DNA from: Branchiostoma lanceolatum | Taxonomy: Eukaryota; Chordata; Leptocardii; Amphioxiformes; Branchiostomatidae | Assembly (NCBI RefSeq): GCF_035083965.1 | Contig: NC_089728.1 | Location: 21,284,955 to 21,348,954 of the forward strand | DNA length: 64,000 bases | Direction of reading: 5' to 3' | Shown here: positions 1 through 13,100 of the stretch, in pieces | How positions within the stretch are numbered: position 1 is the stretch's first letter | Layout: each line of letters begins with the position of its first letter | Program-made: the position numbers and the translations under genes | The notes under the pieces: model-generated | Told to the model about the DNA's origin: nothing | Databases searched by the model: none | Seen by the model: only the letters and a program-made list of their open reading frames with translations

Positions 1-463
1 TCTGAGCTGAGGAGGGCACTGTTACATGTGTTACTCATCAGTCCTGAGTTTAACATCCTTCTTGAGAAGAGGTTTAAAGCATACTCAGTATGCAATGCAC
101 ATACATACATAACCATACATACATAATCATACTCTTTAGTTGGAGCATACTCAAAGTTTAGTCTCAAGTATTCTCAGTTATACATCATTTCGGACTATTC
201 TTTTCCATTCAAACAGGTTGCTGACTTAATAAAGTTCTTTAATGCAAAGAATGGACGGCCTCCTATCCTTCTCCTATCCTTCTGGTTTCTAGAGATGGAT
301 AGAAGGGTGCCAAACAGTTGGTTGTTTGTTGTGTGTTTCCACCATGGTTAGTTGTACTGTATATGACATGCAGCATGGTGATTTGATTAGAATTGCAGCA
401 GTGCACCTGAGATATGGGCAGCTATTGCTGATGTCGTGACCCACACACATAATATACCTGTTA

Positions 464-600
464 TTACACTTGGGTGGAGTGGGGAAAGTCGTGTAAATTG
501 TCTTTTACCAATGGCACAACATCGGTGGCATCAGGGGATTCGAACCCGGGACCACTGGGTTCTGGGCCGAAAAGCCTTCCGTTATGCCACACGACCCCGA
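464..600 (-). mobile_element. tRNA-derived SINE
   Basis: On the minus strand an A-box-like TGGCATAACGGAAGG (within 578-594) and a B box GGTTCGAATCC (536-546) head a tail with TTTACACGACTTTCCCCACT. The same head-plus-tail occurs at 15190-15400 and 21215-21400, so this is a SINE and not a functional tRNA gene. It truncates the adjacent LINE fragment. Confidence 0.65.
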
Positions 601-639
601 TCTTGGTGAAGGTGCCTTCCAGTTTCCTGGCCTGTGAAG

Positions 640-893
640 TATTCATGAATCATGGTCCACGACTCACAGCCGTTAAGCAAAATTGTAACAACACAAGATT
701 GTAATACTTTAGTTTTTGTTTCTCTTCTGATGTGACTTTTCCAGACTTTTTGGAGAGCATGTACAGCACTCCATGCCTGGCCAATTCTGACGTCCATATC
801 ATGATCATGTTTCGAATCTGTGTAGCCCCCCTCCCCTAGATATCTAAACTCAGTAACCTTCTCGATTGCAAACCCATCAGAGGCACAATGCAC
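640..893 (-). pseudogene. Non-LTR retrotransposon (LINE) reverse transcriptase fragment
   Basis: The minus-strand translation has EFRYLG, IGQAWSAVHALQKVWKSHI and LLNGCESWTM, the conserved thumb region just after the RT domain of many LINEs. No further RT sequence is visible on either side. The frame runs into a SINE at about 600-640. A dead fragment. Confidence 0.75.
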
Positions 894-979
894 AGTGTCA
901 CATTACACAGAGATGTAACATAAATATGGTCTCTTTAGCGGGTATCTTACAGGACTGCGGCACATTGGTGACCTCGCTA

Positions 980-1135
980 CATCCTAAGTTTGTTTCGTGT
1001 TACCCTTGACTTTACAATGGACATATCATGCAAAATTTACAACTAGTGTGACTCAAAAGACAACAAAACACACAATGCGTAAAAAGATTTGTTTTTTATC
1101 AATGAAATTCACTGAGCACTGTTAAATGCTGGTTT
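980..1135 (-). repeat. Dispersed repeat copy 1 (family also at 33990 and 44446)
   Basis: Shares, in reverse complement, strings such as GAGCACT...AACGAAT/TTTCAT..GATAAAAAA and TGTTTTGTTGTCTTTTGAGTC-like sequence with 33990-34240 and 44446-44620. Boundaries are approximate. Confidence 0.4.
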
Positions 1136-1428
1136 GCAGGGAGGTCGCTATTTTTAACTAGCCCCAGTCTAGTGAGATATCCGCTTTACTGACTCCAGGT
1201 TTTAGATGTACATGTAAATGTTTATAACTACCCGTCCTAGCAGTTGATATACCATGATAATGTAACCATGATCTGGTTAGTTAATTGCAGTGTTAGTGAT
1301 GTCTAGTTATTAACTAGTTAACAACCTTGTCATTTTTTCTCAGTTCTTTTAATTTCGTCATTTATCGAACGAAAAGAGATTTCAGCACACGAATCATTGT
1401 TGTGCCTTGTAGAAGAGAGAAGTGAATC

Positions 1429-1683
1429 AACTGCAGTACTTAGCCTCCATAGTAGGCTCTGAACCGGCCTTTTGGGGGGCTAAATAATACACCTTTTGCA
1501 GCCAGCCCGTAACCATCAGCCAACCCCGTAACCATTTTGCCAGTAAAATGGTTACGGGGGTTGCCGGCAAAATGGTTATGGGGGTGGCTGATGGTTACGG
1601 GTTGGCTGCAAAAGGTGTATTATTTAGCCCCCCAAAAAGGCCGGTTCAGAGCCTGCTATGGAGGCTATGCAGTACTGCAGTAC
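1429..1683. mobile_element. Long foldback (palindromic) element
   Basis: Two arms of about 110-120 bp are near-perfect reverse complements around 1547-1554: the left arm carries CCGGCCTTTTGGGGGGCTAA, the right arm TTAGCCCCCCAAAAAGGCCG. Even the outer CTGCAGTACT strings mirror each other. No coding capacity. A foldback MITE is the likely identity. Confidence 0.8.
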
Positions 1684-1888
1684 AGTTCAGAGTTTGCTTT
1701 CATTCTGTGTAGGTGTAGCTTGTTTTAGAGTCGGTTTAGCGTCGGAGTCTGAACTTGAACCGGAGGTGTCTGTCTCTCTGTCCGCAGCCAAGCCACGGGG
1801 CCTGCAGGAAGACAGAGAGACAGTCACAAACTGCAGGGTCAAGTTTTCACTGCTAACGTTACATATAAGATCTACAGTACATGTTGTG

Positions 1889-2197
1889 TACAGTCAAACC
1901 TGCCCAAGAAGACCACTCAGGGGACCAATAAAATCTGGTCTATGTGGACAGGTGGTCATTAAAAACTTTCATATTAGACTAAATAACTATTTCGATTTCC
2001 ATGTATCTCCATGTACTTGTTTGTCTGCAATTAGTCTTTGGGCATGAACTTGCAATAAAAGTTTTTAAAAAGTTACTTATTGCTTGTTGTGTCAATAGGA
2101 AAAATTATCTATATAAGGGACCACCAAAAAGTGGTCATACTATCCAGGTGGTCTTTATACATGTATAGAGGTGGTCACTTGTACAGTTTTGACTGTA
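1889..2197. mobile_element. TIR element of the TACAGTCAAACCTG family
   Basis: Starts TACAGTCAAACCTGCCCAAG and ends ACAGTTTTGACTGTA, an imperfect terminal inverted repeat; inside are GACCACTCAGGGGACC and AAGTGGTCAT. A second near-complete copy lies in TIR-gene intron 2 (43795-43980) and fragments lie at 18236-18413. Confidence 0.7.
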
Positions 2198-2199
2198 GT

Positions 2200-5100
2200 T
2201 TTATAACTTGAGTCGTCATTTGTGTATCTATTGGTTCTTCATAGATCCTTGAGACAAACAGATATTTTCAAATCATTGGTCTTTGATTCAGTGGCAAGAT
2301 TACGAAGATATACACACAGCAGAACATGTGAAGATTTAGCATTTTGAAAATGTACCAACACAAATGAATAATTCACTGGCATGCCACAATTTTCTAAAGC
2401 CCAGTTTTGACAAGAGGCAGAAGTTCTCTCTGGTACGGAGGATGGAAGCTTGCATCTAAAGAGGAGCTGCATGTGGCAATCTGCCAAATAATCCATCAAG
2501 ATATGTTTTGTCTAATGGGTAGTTACTAAGTGTAGCAAGTCTGGTACCATAGCTACGTTACAGTTTTAGACATTGGCCTTTAAACATTATGTAATGTTGC
2601 AGCTTTTTGCTGTAGCATTTAGCAGAGGTTTAGAGTGAGAGAGCTCAACAACAGAAGTTAATTCTACAGAAATGTCTGGGAATTATAAAAACTGGGAAAA
2701 AACACTCCAGGAGAGGTATAATTATAATAAAGTAAACATCTTAACTTTGAAAGTTTCTCCCTGTTTCCTAAACATGTACGTAATTATACATATAAATTGG
2801 ACAGAAAGGGTTCAACCTTGGTACGGAGAAGGTTAAGTTTTCATTAATGTCTGAAACAGATGCCTGTGTTTTCTAGTGGGAATGAAATACATTTATGATT
2901 TACAAAGACACAACAGTTCTCGAAGATGTTCATATTTTCCCTCTTATTTAACACTCATATACAGCAATGTTGTGACTACTTCTTTGAACTTTCTGTGGCA
3001 GTGTTGTGTATAATTTTTGCAGAAGTCAAAACACACAAGTAGAAAACCTTCTGTTGTAAACATTTGAATTGGTATGACGTTGTTTATGGACTAACTTATA
3101 TCTATTCTTGACTTTGGGCTGGATCGTTCTACATTGTAGTTAGTCCGCCTGCTGGTTGTTGAGATGTTTAAGGCCAAGAAGCTCTTATCAATTGTTCCTC
3201 GAGTTGGTCGCTTTTTCAGGTAAGACAGACAAAAATTACATTTTACTATAGTAATGGCACCCTTACAGCAACAGTGCACAGTTGACATATACACTATCAC
3301 ATCAATCTCTAAGCAAAGTCACTAAGACCAACGCCGTTAGGCATACTTATTAGCAGGATTTTAAAGCTGCAGCTATGCAATCTTTTTTATAACCATGTCA
3401 AGATTTCTACATTATCAATGGGAAAATGGTAATACCAAAACAGCTGTTAAAGGCAACAAAATGAAAACAAAAATCAAACTGTTCAGCAGGAGTCCAGAGA
3501 GATGAAACATGATTTGTATTAATGTTCAGACAAAATCGTACAAAGTCAAAACATGAGCATTTTTTTTCCATTGAAACAGGGTTATACAGGATATTGAAGA
3601 ATTCATTCTAACATCGAACTAAACTGTTTCACAAAATTTGCATGATCCTTTCTGAAACTTCTTAATCTCTAGAAAGGACCAGCTCTGCATGCTGATTGGT
3701 CAGACCATGTTTCAGATGCATGCACATCTGACCAATCACCATCATGTAAAGGACGACAGGAACAAGACAAGCGTGGTGATTGGTCAGACCATGTTTCAGG
3801 TGCATGCAAATCTGACCAATCACCATTCGGCTAAGAAGGACAGTGGACACAATCAAAACATACTAATACTGGCCTTTAAGTACTTTTGGTTGGAAATCTG
3901 GGTACAGTTACAAAACAGAATGTTCACACCATCTTACAATGCAGTTCACTGTCCATACAACTAAATACCAGTGGGATATCAGAACAATTGAACAACAATG
4001 TACAATCTTGTGAAATAGACATGTGGGATCTTACCAAAATCAAGCCATTATTCAAATATTGAATATCTGAAAGGCCATTGTCTCCCTGTAGTGGGATCAT
4101 ACTTTTTTTAACCCACAAATTTACGTACAAGTTTGCCACATCGAAAGTTAAGGCTTATAACTAACTGTGGTAGACACTGGGATATTAACTGATTAACTAA
4201 GTCCAATATGTGAAAAAACTCTGTTTTAATAATGTACATGAATGAATCCTTTGCAAAGACTATGATGTAGTATGATAATTGTGATATTACATTTCAGGGA
4301 AGGCAAGATCGTGCAATTTCAGAAATGAAAAACATTCTATATATTCTTTTCCACTATTTCCAAACTAATTGTTTGTCCTGAAATAATTTTTTTCATTTCT
4401 AAGGGAAGTTTAAAAAATCTGTGGCATTTCAAAGTAAGGAATACTTAAAGGAGGACTTTTAATTTTCAGTACTAGTATTTCGACTTGAAGTTTCCAGACT
4501 ATAGTGCTTGAGTACAAACATTATTTGAGAACTTAAAAAGTGCCACACCAACAGAACCATATACAAAACAGTACAATATGTTTTACAAAAATACCGTACA
4601 AAAACATTTTGTTGAAACCTAACACCATGCAGAAATTACAACAATGCCAAATGTACAATATACCAATAAAATAAGGCCATATTAAGGGGGCGTTATATTT
4701 TTTTTTGACCTCTACTAGTAGTGGCTACAAAACTTATTCCTAACCTTAGTATCATGAACTCATACATGTACAGTGTAGTGTTTTGAAATTTCAGGTCACA
4801 ACGATGAACTCCTTGTTTAATCAAATATGACTTATGTGTATTGTTTCCATACTGAAAAAATTATTAAATCAAAGGATAGTGATCGGACATACATGTACGT
4901 GTACATGTGTATGATCCATTTTTTGCTTCTTAGAATGTTCCTTCCATGAAATTTTTCCGGAAAAGTGTTCTAATATTCAAGGAATCATACTGCAGGTAAT
5001 CTGATAGTTGTCGGCCATTTTGGACCACCTGCTTCTTTGGGCCATCTTGAATAATCAGTATATGTAATCCGATATCTGTTGGGTATGCAGTGGGAGTACA

Positions 5101-6272
5101 AGCACCCTGGTCCCTGTTATCTATGAGCATTGCTTGTCAGCCATGTTATGACACAATGACTATACGCAGCGCCTTTTAGAAAACTACCGTTAATTGTATT
5201 CTGTTAACTTTTCCTTCCAGTGAACGGTTTTCAAAAAGGCTAGCTACATGTATTCGGCAACAGTCTTTACAAGACCTCCCATTCCAGCTAAGGCTAAGTC
5301 CATGACAACTGTTCACCCCAGTTTGGGCAATTTCTGCAAGTTTTCTGGCTGGAACGGAAAGTCTAGTAGAGGCTGGTCTTGCACGGCCTCTTTGCCATAG
5401 TATGATTTTTATCTAAATAAATGAATACTGCATGAATGCATGTTTTATGTCTATTGTAAGTGGAAACCTAAATCGTCATACAAAATGATATAACTGTAAG
5501 AAGATAGAACTGAATGAAATATTAGGTGTTACAAATAGTGTTGATGCTGGAAAAGTTACTAAAATGTACTATAAAAATGTCTGTTTTTCCACAACTCAAA
5601 TCATTTTTCTTATTAGAAGACTTAGTGTTCCCTTGCAAAACTGAAGGAAAAACCAGAAGAAACACACAACAGGGCCACTTTGTGGTTTTGTTGGGTGAAC
5701 AAGAATGGTAGAACGTCAAAACCAACATGAGAGGGTTATTCCATTTACTAAGTCAACAGAGGGGTGCACTGTGATTCAACTCGACTACTTCGCTTCATTT
5801 CTTTACAAAGTTTTCCCATCACTCTCTTGCCTTTTTTTTACACATTTGCTTGCACAAACTTTTCCCTTTTCAGTTTTCCAGCCCATTTCCTTCATTTCCG
5901 CATCACCTGTCCTTGCCTACCATAATGGTATACCCCAAGTGCACCTGTGTGCCAGGTGTATGGCAAGTGGAAGCTGTGATAGGGGTCTTGGGTAAAACAG
6001 ACTTGTGGCGAGATGTTAAGAATGTGAGGTATCTTGGTCTTCCCCTAATCTCATCCTATGAGTAGCCAATGAGAAGTTGGGAGAAATTCAAATGATGGAA
6101 GTACTACTCTCTGATTGGTTATGAAAAGGGCCAATCACAAAGTACCATGTTAGGGACCAATCACATCATTACATACTTTCTGAACTAGGCTGGACAGTAT
6201 TTCAGGATTCTTTTGTGGCTTTTCCCGTCATACACCTTTTTTCTGACTTCCACACAAAACTGTTGAAGGCAC
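2200..6272. other. Intergenic/3' flank without recognisable genes
   Basis: AT-rich sequence with short frames only, none resembling a known family. It contains the 85-bp inverted duplication at 3690-3828; I see no other structured element. Confidence 0.5.
3690..3828. repeat. 85-bp direct repeat made of inverted-repeat units
   Basis: GATTGGTCAGACCATGTTTC occurs at 3693 and 3778 (period 85). Each copy is followed by CTGACCAATCAC, so each unit can form a hairpin with an ATTGGTCAG stem. The inverted CCAAT-like motifs are repeated four times. Confidence 0.7.
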
Positions 6273-6278
6273 TTTATT
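6273..6278 (-). terminator. Candidate polyadenylation signal of the phosphatase
   Basis: TTTATT on the plus strand reads AATAAA on the minus strand, about 630 nt beyond the stop codon. It is the nearest canonical hexamer I noticed; no transcript evidence. Confidence 0.4.
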
Positions 6279-6910
6279 TTCTAGGTCCAGGTTTTCTGAA
6301 AACCTCTCGTTACCATATCTAGGTACAGGATACTCAACACCCCTATGCTAGACTCCATCTACTACACAATGTACTGAGAGAATATGTTTAAACCTGACCA
6401 TGTGGTGTGTCCTAGACAATTTGCATCCTTACTAGCTCATGTGATGTTCTGATTTTACCTCGGCTTTGAGCACATTTTTTGTCCTGAAGTTTGTTGAACG
6501 AACAATCGTACTACCTTTACCCTATGAACAACCTGCATGAACAACAGCTAAACCCCCTTCAGATCCTTTCCCTGACCATTTGCTATGTACAACACTTCAC
6601 AAGCAGGTCCCTTAGAACTGCAACAAGAAGCTAGACACCCCTACATTGTCGTAATGAAACAGTCCACAACTAGACAACTGTATGCCAACAAAGTTACCAC
6701 TTTTCACTTAAAGGAAAATAAAAGGAAATAGCACAGGGGAAGATAGACAGTCACAAACAAACTGGAACAAAGACATCCCTCTATAAAAATTTGTGCCAGC
6801 GTTTCCGATAACCCCAAACAGATCCTTTCTTATCCCCTTGTACAAATGAAGATGGACTATTCCATGTGAGACAATATAAGGGGTGTTTAGGTTCTGTTGG
6901 CTAGCTGCCC

Positions 6911-7115
6911 TTACATACTAGTATACCATCTGTGCAACAAGTACAGCCCTCCTGCTAAGGCCACCCCTATAGATGCCTGAATAAGAATAGGCTGCCAGAA
7001 TAACCACCTTTCCCGGTCCGCCTCAGTCTTGCGCTGTTTTCTCTTCATCTCAGCCAGCTTCTCGGACGTACTGCTTATCCTCTCGTCTCGCCTTCTTTTC
7101 CTCAACTCTGCTTCT
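6911..7115 (-). CDS. PTPN1/PTPN2: PTPN1/2-like exon 10 (basic segment and tail anchor)
   Basis: 205 nt. The first base completes an Arg codon begun in exon 9, giving [18 protein letters not shown] lysine/arginine-rich, probably helical stretch follows, then a hydrophobic segment containing [12 protein letters not shown] and the end HRWYTSM before the stop. Position and composition match the ER tail anchor of PTP1B. Confidence 0.88.
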
Positions 7116-10100
7116 CTGTGTGCAAAAAGGAAACGTATGGAAATTCATGTTCTGTGAAAACATTTGATACGGTTATATCACATGGGATTCTAAGTTGTAT
7201 CACATGGGTTTCCATAGAATATTTCAAACGCATTTCGAGTGTGCCGGTTGCGCCACTGTTGAAAATTCGAATGCCGAAATCGGAGGTTGGAATCGACACA
7301 AAACTCTCTCAACTTTAGGCGCATTTTGCATTGAATTGTGTGTTTTTTTGGGTTGATATGACATAAATAGAATACAACAAGGTGTATTCCGCATCCTCCG
7401 GCCTTTGGGCGATGCGACCCGCAGTTGTGTCGGTACCTAGAGTGATACGGAATACCCTGTGTTGTCTTCTATATGTATCCCAATTGTGTTTGCCATACTA
7501 AAAAAGTTCATGTACTTGTAATGCCCCTGTTACACAGAAGGAAAATCAGCTGATGAGCTCTACATGACATTTTTGGCAGTAATAAGCCAGGTGTTCTCTT
7601 GATCATTGCATCATTTTTAGAGACGGGCCGATGTTCACAGGTCCTCCAGACCCATCCAATCCGAGAAAAATAACACTAGAATCTCTGTATAACAAGGGCT
7701 TAATGAAAAGAAGTACTAACGCTCTGTAATGTGGAAAAGGTAAAGCAGTCATCCTTGATTAAAGTGAAACATGATGCTTAAATTTCATTTAGCTTTTAAT
7801 TTTTAGTGCAATGTGGGTCCACTACAGATCTCCTTTTCAGCCAAACACACGGGATCACCCCTCCTGTTCTTACAAGTGTGTTGGGTTCTTTAAAAATGCA
7901 AACCCTGAGGTTTAATGCCTGAGGCTCTCCCTTACACAAGGCAGCCTGCATAACTTTGTTGTAGTTTGGCCGGTATATCTATGGACCAGCGTACAAACAA
8001 CATGGGTTTGAATGCATGGAATGAAAAAATACTATGTACATTGTAGATTATATAGATTAGCCTAATACTAGAACTTTAGTTGTATACCAGTGGATTGCCA
8101 TACTTTGTACCTTGTACATGTACAACTGTTGTGCAATAAAGTTATTATTATATATAAGGTTCTGTGCAACAGAGAAATCCCCCCCCCCCCAATTCGACAA
8201 GTACAATTGAACAGTGTACCACCATTTCATTCTGGATGACTTGTTAATTGTAAAATTACTTGCGCCAGGGCATCCGAAATTGACTTAAATAATGACGTCT
8301 ATATAATGCACTGGTTTCAGCACAGCTTCCCAAAAAGTTATTTTGGTTTTCTTTACGAATCTTGTATAAGATATTAAAGGATAACAACTAAAACTAAAAA
8401 AATGGAAGTAAAATCCCCAAATCTAAAATTCATGTCTGAACTTGAACTTGAGATCCAGGAAGGCTTCTCGCGTCGCCGGCACTTCCAAGAAATCAGCCAC
8501 CCGAGGAAACAGACACGTTACGTGACTAGACATCTAATAACAGTGCACACCATAGGAGTCTGCTATGGTTACTGTAATTCTTGATTTGTTAACTGTAACT
8601 TAAATCAAGCTGATTTAACGGTCACTAATCAACAGCTTAAATTTCATCATCGCAACTCTTTGATCACTAATATTTGAGACAGTTATGTTTGTTCCCACCG
8701 TTAGAATCAAGTGCCATCTCCATTTCCCCCAGCCGCTATATTTTCCTGCCGCTATATTAAAGTGATTTACAGTACACCACTTCAGTGCTTGTTGCCAAAA
8801 TGATGGGGGAAAATTTAAACTAGCCTTTTGACTTTGCAATCTCAGTCTGTAATCAAAAACTAAAATTAATTCAGTACATGGAAACAAATTGACTTGTTTA
8901 TCAATATTCCTTCAATTCAAAAATCAATTCAACTAGACATGTCTCAAACAATGTATCGCTTTATATTTTCATATTTCCTGTTTTCAAAATGGCAATGACG
9001 CTGTATACTGTAAAGGGGGAAATGTTTTGACAGTTTTTGGGGTGACCTCATCGCCGCGAACTTAAAACCACCGCAAACAATCTATTTTCTCCCCACTGCT
9101 AAACTAAATCCCAGCCATATTTTCCCCAGTCTTTTACAGTAAAGTATGAAAAAGAAAATACATTATTCTGTGAATAGTTTCATCAGGTTGTTTGATAAAA
9201 GCCTGAAGGAAGATAGCAGACAGACTATAGAAACGGTGGCAGGTAAATTCCTTTTTGGTTGTGTTAGGCCATGTTGGGTTACATGGATGACATCCTCTGG
9301 GAACCCCAAAACTGATGCGAGCATGCGTATAAAAAAAGTTTAGCCCATAAAAAAGGTTGCCTTCATTATGTAATCTACGTGGTCAGGAAGGTTGAACAAA
9401 TGACTTAACTAAGTTACTGTACTAGAACAACAGTAGCTAATTGAACTATTGGCATAAACTTTGTCTTGAATTAATCTTCTTTCTAAAGACTACTTCAAGA
9501 CATCCTAAATTGTCTTGACCTCATTAACATATCTATTCAGAGTGTTAACTTTTGGTATAAAACCTGGTGTTCTCAGTCCTATCGTTAGTCACTGACGAAA
9601 GACAGTGGATACTGTCTGAAACGTCTGACTGTTTCAAAATCTTATCCAGTTGCTTGAGTAATTATTTTTGGCGTATCTTATTACCTGGATGTCTAACCTT
9701 CATCAATGACTAAACACACAGTATGATATACCGAAATATAGGTTCTTCTTTTTTGTTCTTTCAAAGCTTCCTCTTTGACTTTGGAATAGACATTAGTTTT
9801 CCATTTTTTTTACAATTTATGGCATATATTTGATCTCTTTTTAGCTGCTTTGTATGATTTACAGTATGGTGGAAAACTTCTATTTTTATTTTTGGAAACG
9901 GACGAAAATTGATGCATGCATGGATGTCATCCATATAATAAAATCAACATGGCCTTTACCATGCAAAATAAACTACAGTTTGAAGAGACTTGTGCTGCCA
10001 AAGACACACATGTGGACTCTCACCTCTGTCTTTCCCTGAGGCGTTCTGTGTCTGTGGGATCTTCTGGCTCGTACTCAAACTCGAACTGCTGCGTCCTCTG

Positions 10101-13100
10101 TTTGGAGCTGCGCCGTGACGGGTCCCGCGGGGGCAGCGGCGGCGGTTTGTCTCTCGTGTTCTCCTCGTCGTCCTTCGTCACGAGGTGGTTGTGTCCATCT
10201 TGTAAATCTGGGCTCTGATTGAAAGCGAACGAGAAAAGATAGTTAGACTAGGCATTCAGTGTTACCAGCGAACTGGCATTTGGGCATGTTTGGTTGTCTT
10301 TTTTGTACAGTGGACGCCTTCAATTGTATCCGGTATATTATTTGTCAGAACATCAACAGTGCCTCAAAACTCTTGAGAAATGGGCCAAAGTTGAACAAAA
10401 ATGTTACACGATTATGTGGTGTACGCCAAAAATACTTACTCAAGCAACTGGATAAAATTTCAAAACAGTCAGACGTTTCAGACAGCATCTGCTATCTTTC
10501 ATCTGAAGTGACTGGTGGTGTGTATTTCCATACAAGATGTAGTTTAGAGTTGAAATTTTCTTCTCAAAGTGCAAGAAAAATTCCAAAATTTCCCAGAGAG
10601 CATGCCAATATTTCCCTTATTTGCCCCCCCCCCCTCAATAATGGATGACCCCTATACAGTCGAGAAAGCTGTGGACACTTGACGTCTTTTTAGGATGATA
10701 ACAGAAAACTGCCACAAAGAAAAGTCTTCTCCGACTTGGCCACTTTTATAATCTCCAATACCTGGGTGCCGATACCTTTTGGAACAGCCTGACCAATCAG
10801 GAGTCTCCATTTTGGCTATTCCCTCCCTCCCTCTGGAAAGCTGGATTCTCTGGCCTGGCTGTAATCACTGCTCTGACTGTCAGATAGTATGTTTGCAGAG
10901 GTTATTGACCCGTATGTCACTGTTAGTGCTTGCGTGATTGGGAAAAAAGCAATAATGGCAATTTGGGGTCATTTTACGATTACTAAATGCCAATTTTATT
11001 AATACTACCACTACAGCATGATTTGAAAAGCAATAGTTTGACAAAACTGTATATCATAGGGCAGAAAAAGAAATGCTGTTCTGAGGTTTACCACCTGAAC
11101 TTGCCTCTCACGGGTGGCATAAGCATTTTGATACTTTGATAATGTGTGAGGGCCCACAGAAGGAGGTTCTCATTAAATTATTGAAAAAAATTCACCAAAA
11201 ATTAATTTAAAAAGATATCAATAAAGGAGCCCGTGTATTGACCAATGGCATTATTATGCATCTGTCCCTAAAATATTAGCTTTGTACATTGGATCGTTAG
11301 CGAGGTAGAACCACTTTTGTAAAAAGGGGCGTGGCCCTGTAATTGTTGATGACGTCATCATGACGTCATAAAAATTTGCATAAATTATTGTCTTGCACAG
11401 AGGTACTTGGAGAACAAAAATCAAGAGCCACAAGTAACACTACATGTATATAGTATTTTTAAGACACCCCAGAAGTGCTGCCGCATGCCTGTACCCCACC
11501 TTAACAATGTCTTTCCTACTGAGAATTAGAAGTTAAAGCACTAATTCTTGATCCAATAAGCAAATTTAATCACCTCTCGATATTTGACAATCCTGACAAG
11601 AACACATACATGGGCTGAACAGTGCCTATTCAGTACATGCAAGCACAGCTGTACATTGTCTGTGCATATACACACTGTATAATGTTCGTTATTTCTAAGT
11701 ATGTTACTAGGCCAATTTCACAGTTTTTCATAATACCAGAGCAGCGCTCCACAACACATATATTACTGGGTTCGAAATACTGGGTGCATGTGCACTTCTG
11801 TGCACCCACAATTGGAGACTATGGGTGCACCAGTGCATCTAGATATTTGTGTGGGGTGCATATAATCATATACTGTCGAATTTCAGATTCAAACTCTGAA
11901 GAGAGGCAAAAAGGTTTGAAGTCAGGTTTTGCTGAACATTCTAAACTTTATCTTATGTTGTGCACATTTTTTTCTGTGCACCTACATGTAGATTTTCAGG
12001 CAGGTATTCCCAAAAATGTACTGTAATTCTTTTTTCTTTCACTGTAACTTTATGTTCACTGTTTTCACGGTCACCTCTGAACCATGAACTTATCATCACT
12101 GTGAAAAAATCTGTTGTTATTATTTATGATTCCTTCACACATCCGTTCGGTAAATCACTTGCCGCCACCGTGAAGTTAAAGTTCAGTGAAAATGTCCATT
12201 TTCCCTACACCGTAAAATTTTGCTACCGTGAAGATAAAGTGAATTACAGTATTTCAGGCCCTGGATTAAAAACTGTGCTATAGGGCATTGCCTCAGCAAG
12301 GATAGACCACAGCATAGACATACATATTAAATAAAACATTAAGTAAGTCTATAGGGAGAGTGGGGGATTATAATCACAGCATGGGGGAAGGACACAGACA
12401 CGCACTGTATTATGTTTGCTATGTCAAGTGTACCAAACGTTCAGACAGTAGACTTTTGTCCCAAATCTTTACGAAATAAATTTCCCAATCCCCTGGATTA
12501 TCTAATGTCTATAAATTTGTCTTTTGTCAATAGCAAGGCTTTGTGATGAAAAAAATGTCAGGTACAGGGGTTTGAATATTCAAGTTTTGCCAATTATTTG
12601 AAAGTTATAAAATGTTGTTATTGGTCATTTCTAGTGATAAATTGCCATGATCTTTCTATGAGGATTGACAGATTTTTAACCTCAATGAAAGAATATACAT
12701 AATAACTGTCATGTAGTTACAAGTTCCTCAAAATTTTTTATTACAAAATTTTCATCTTTGAGACAGAATTTACTAATCATCTTCTAAAAAAGAATGTTTT
12801 TTACTTTTAGTACAGGTACTGAACTATTTTACACTGCACCAGTACACATCTAGCCTGGATACCAGACCTTTCGCGCGATGCGATGATGGTAGTAGGGATA
12901 GAGTTGGCACCCAGGCGCTTTGCAGCCGAACCCTGATATCTATCGCGCTCGAGAGATAATTAGTGGGCCGTGTGCTGTCTGTGGCGGCGACGCAAGTTGC
13001 TTCCCCGGCCGAAGGATTAGCGCCAGGAGCGCGGTGGTCTGGCACCCAGGCTAGTACACATCCAAAGGCAGTAGAAAGTGGCAAGGCCTACATTGTACAT

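Noticed and set aside
536-594. tRNA gene on the minus strand
   Set aside because: Has A and B boxes, but the same head with a common tail occurs at 15190 and 21215, and no clean acceptor stem is visible: SINE.
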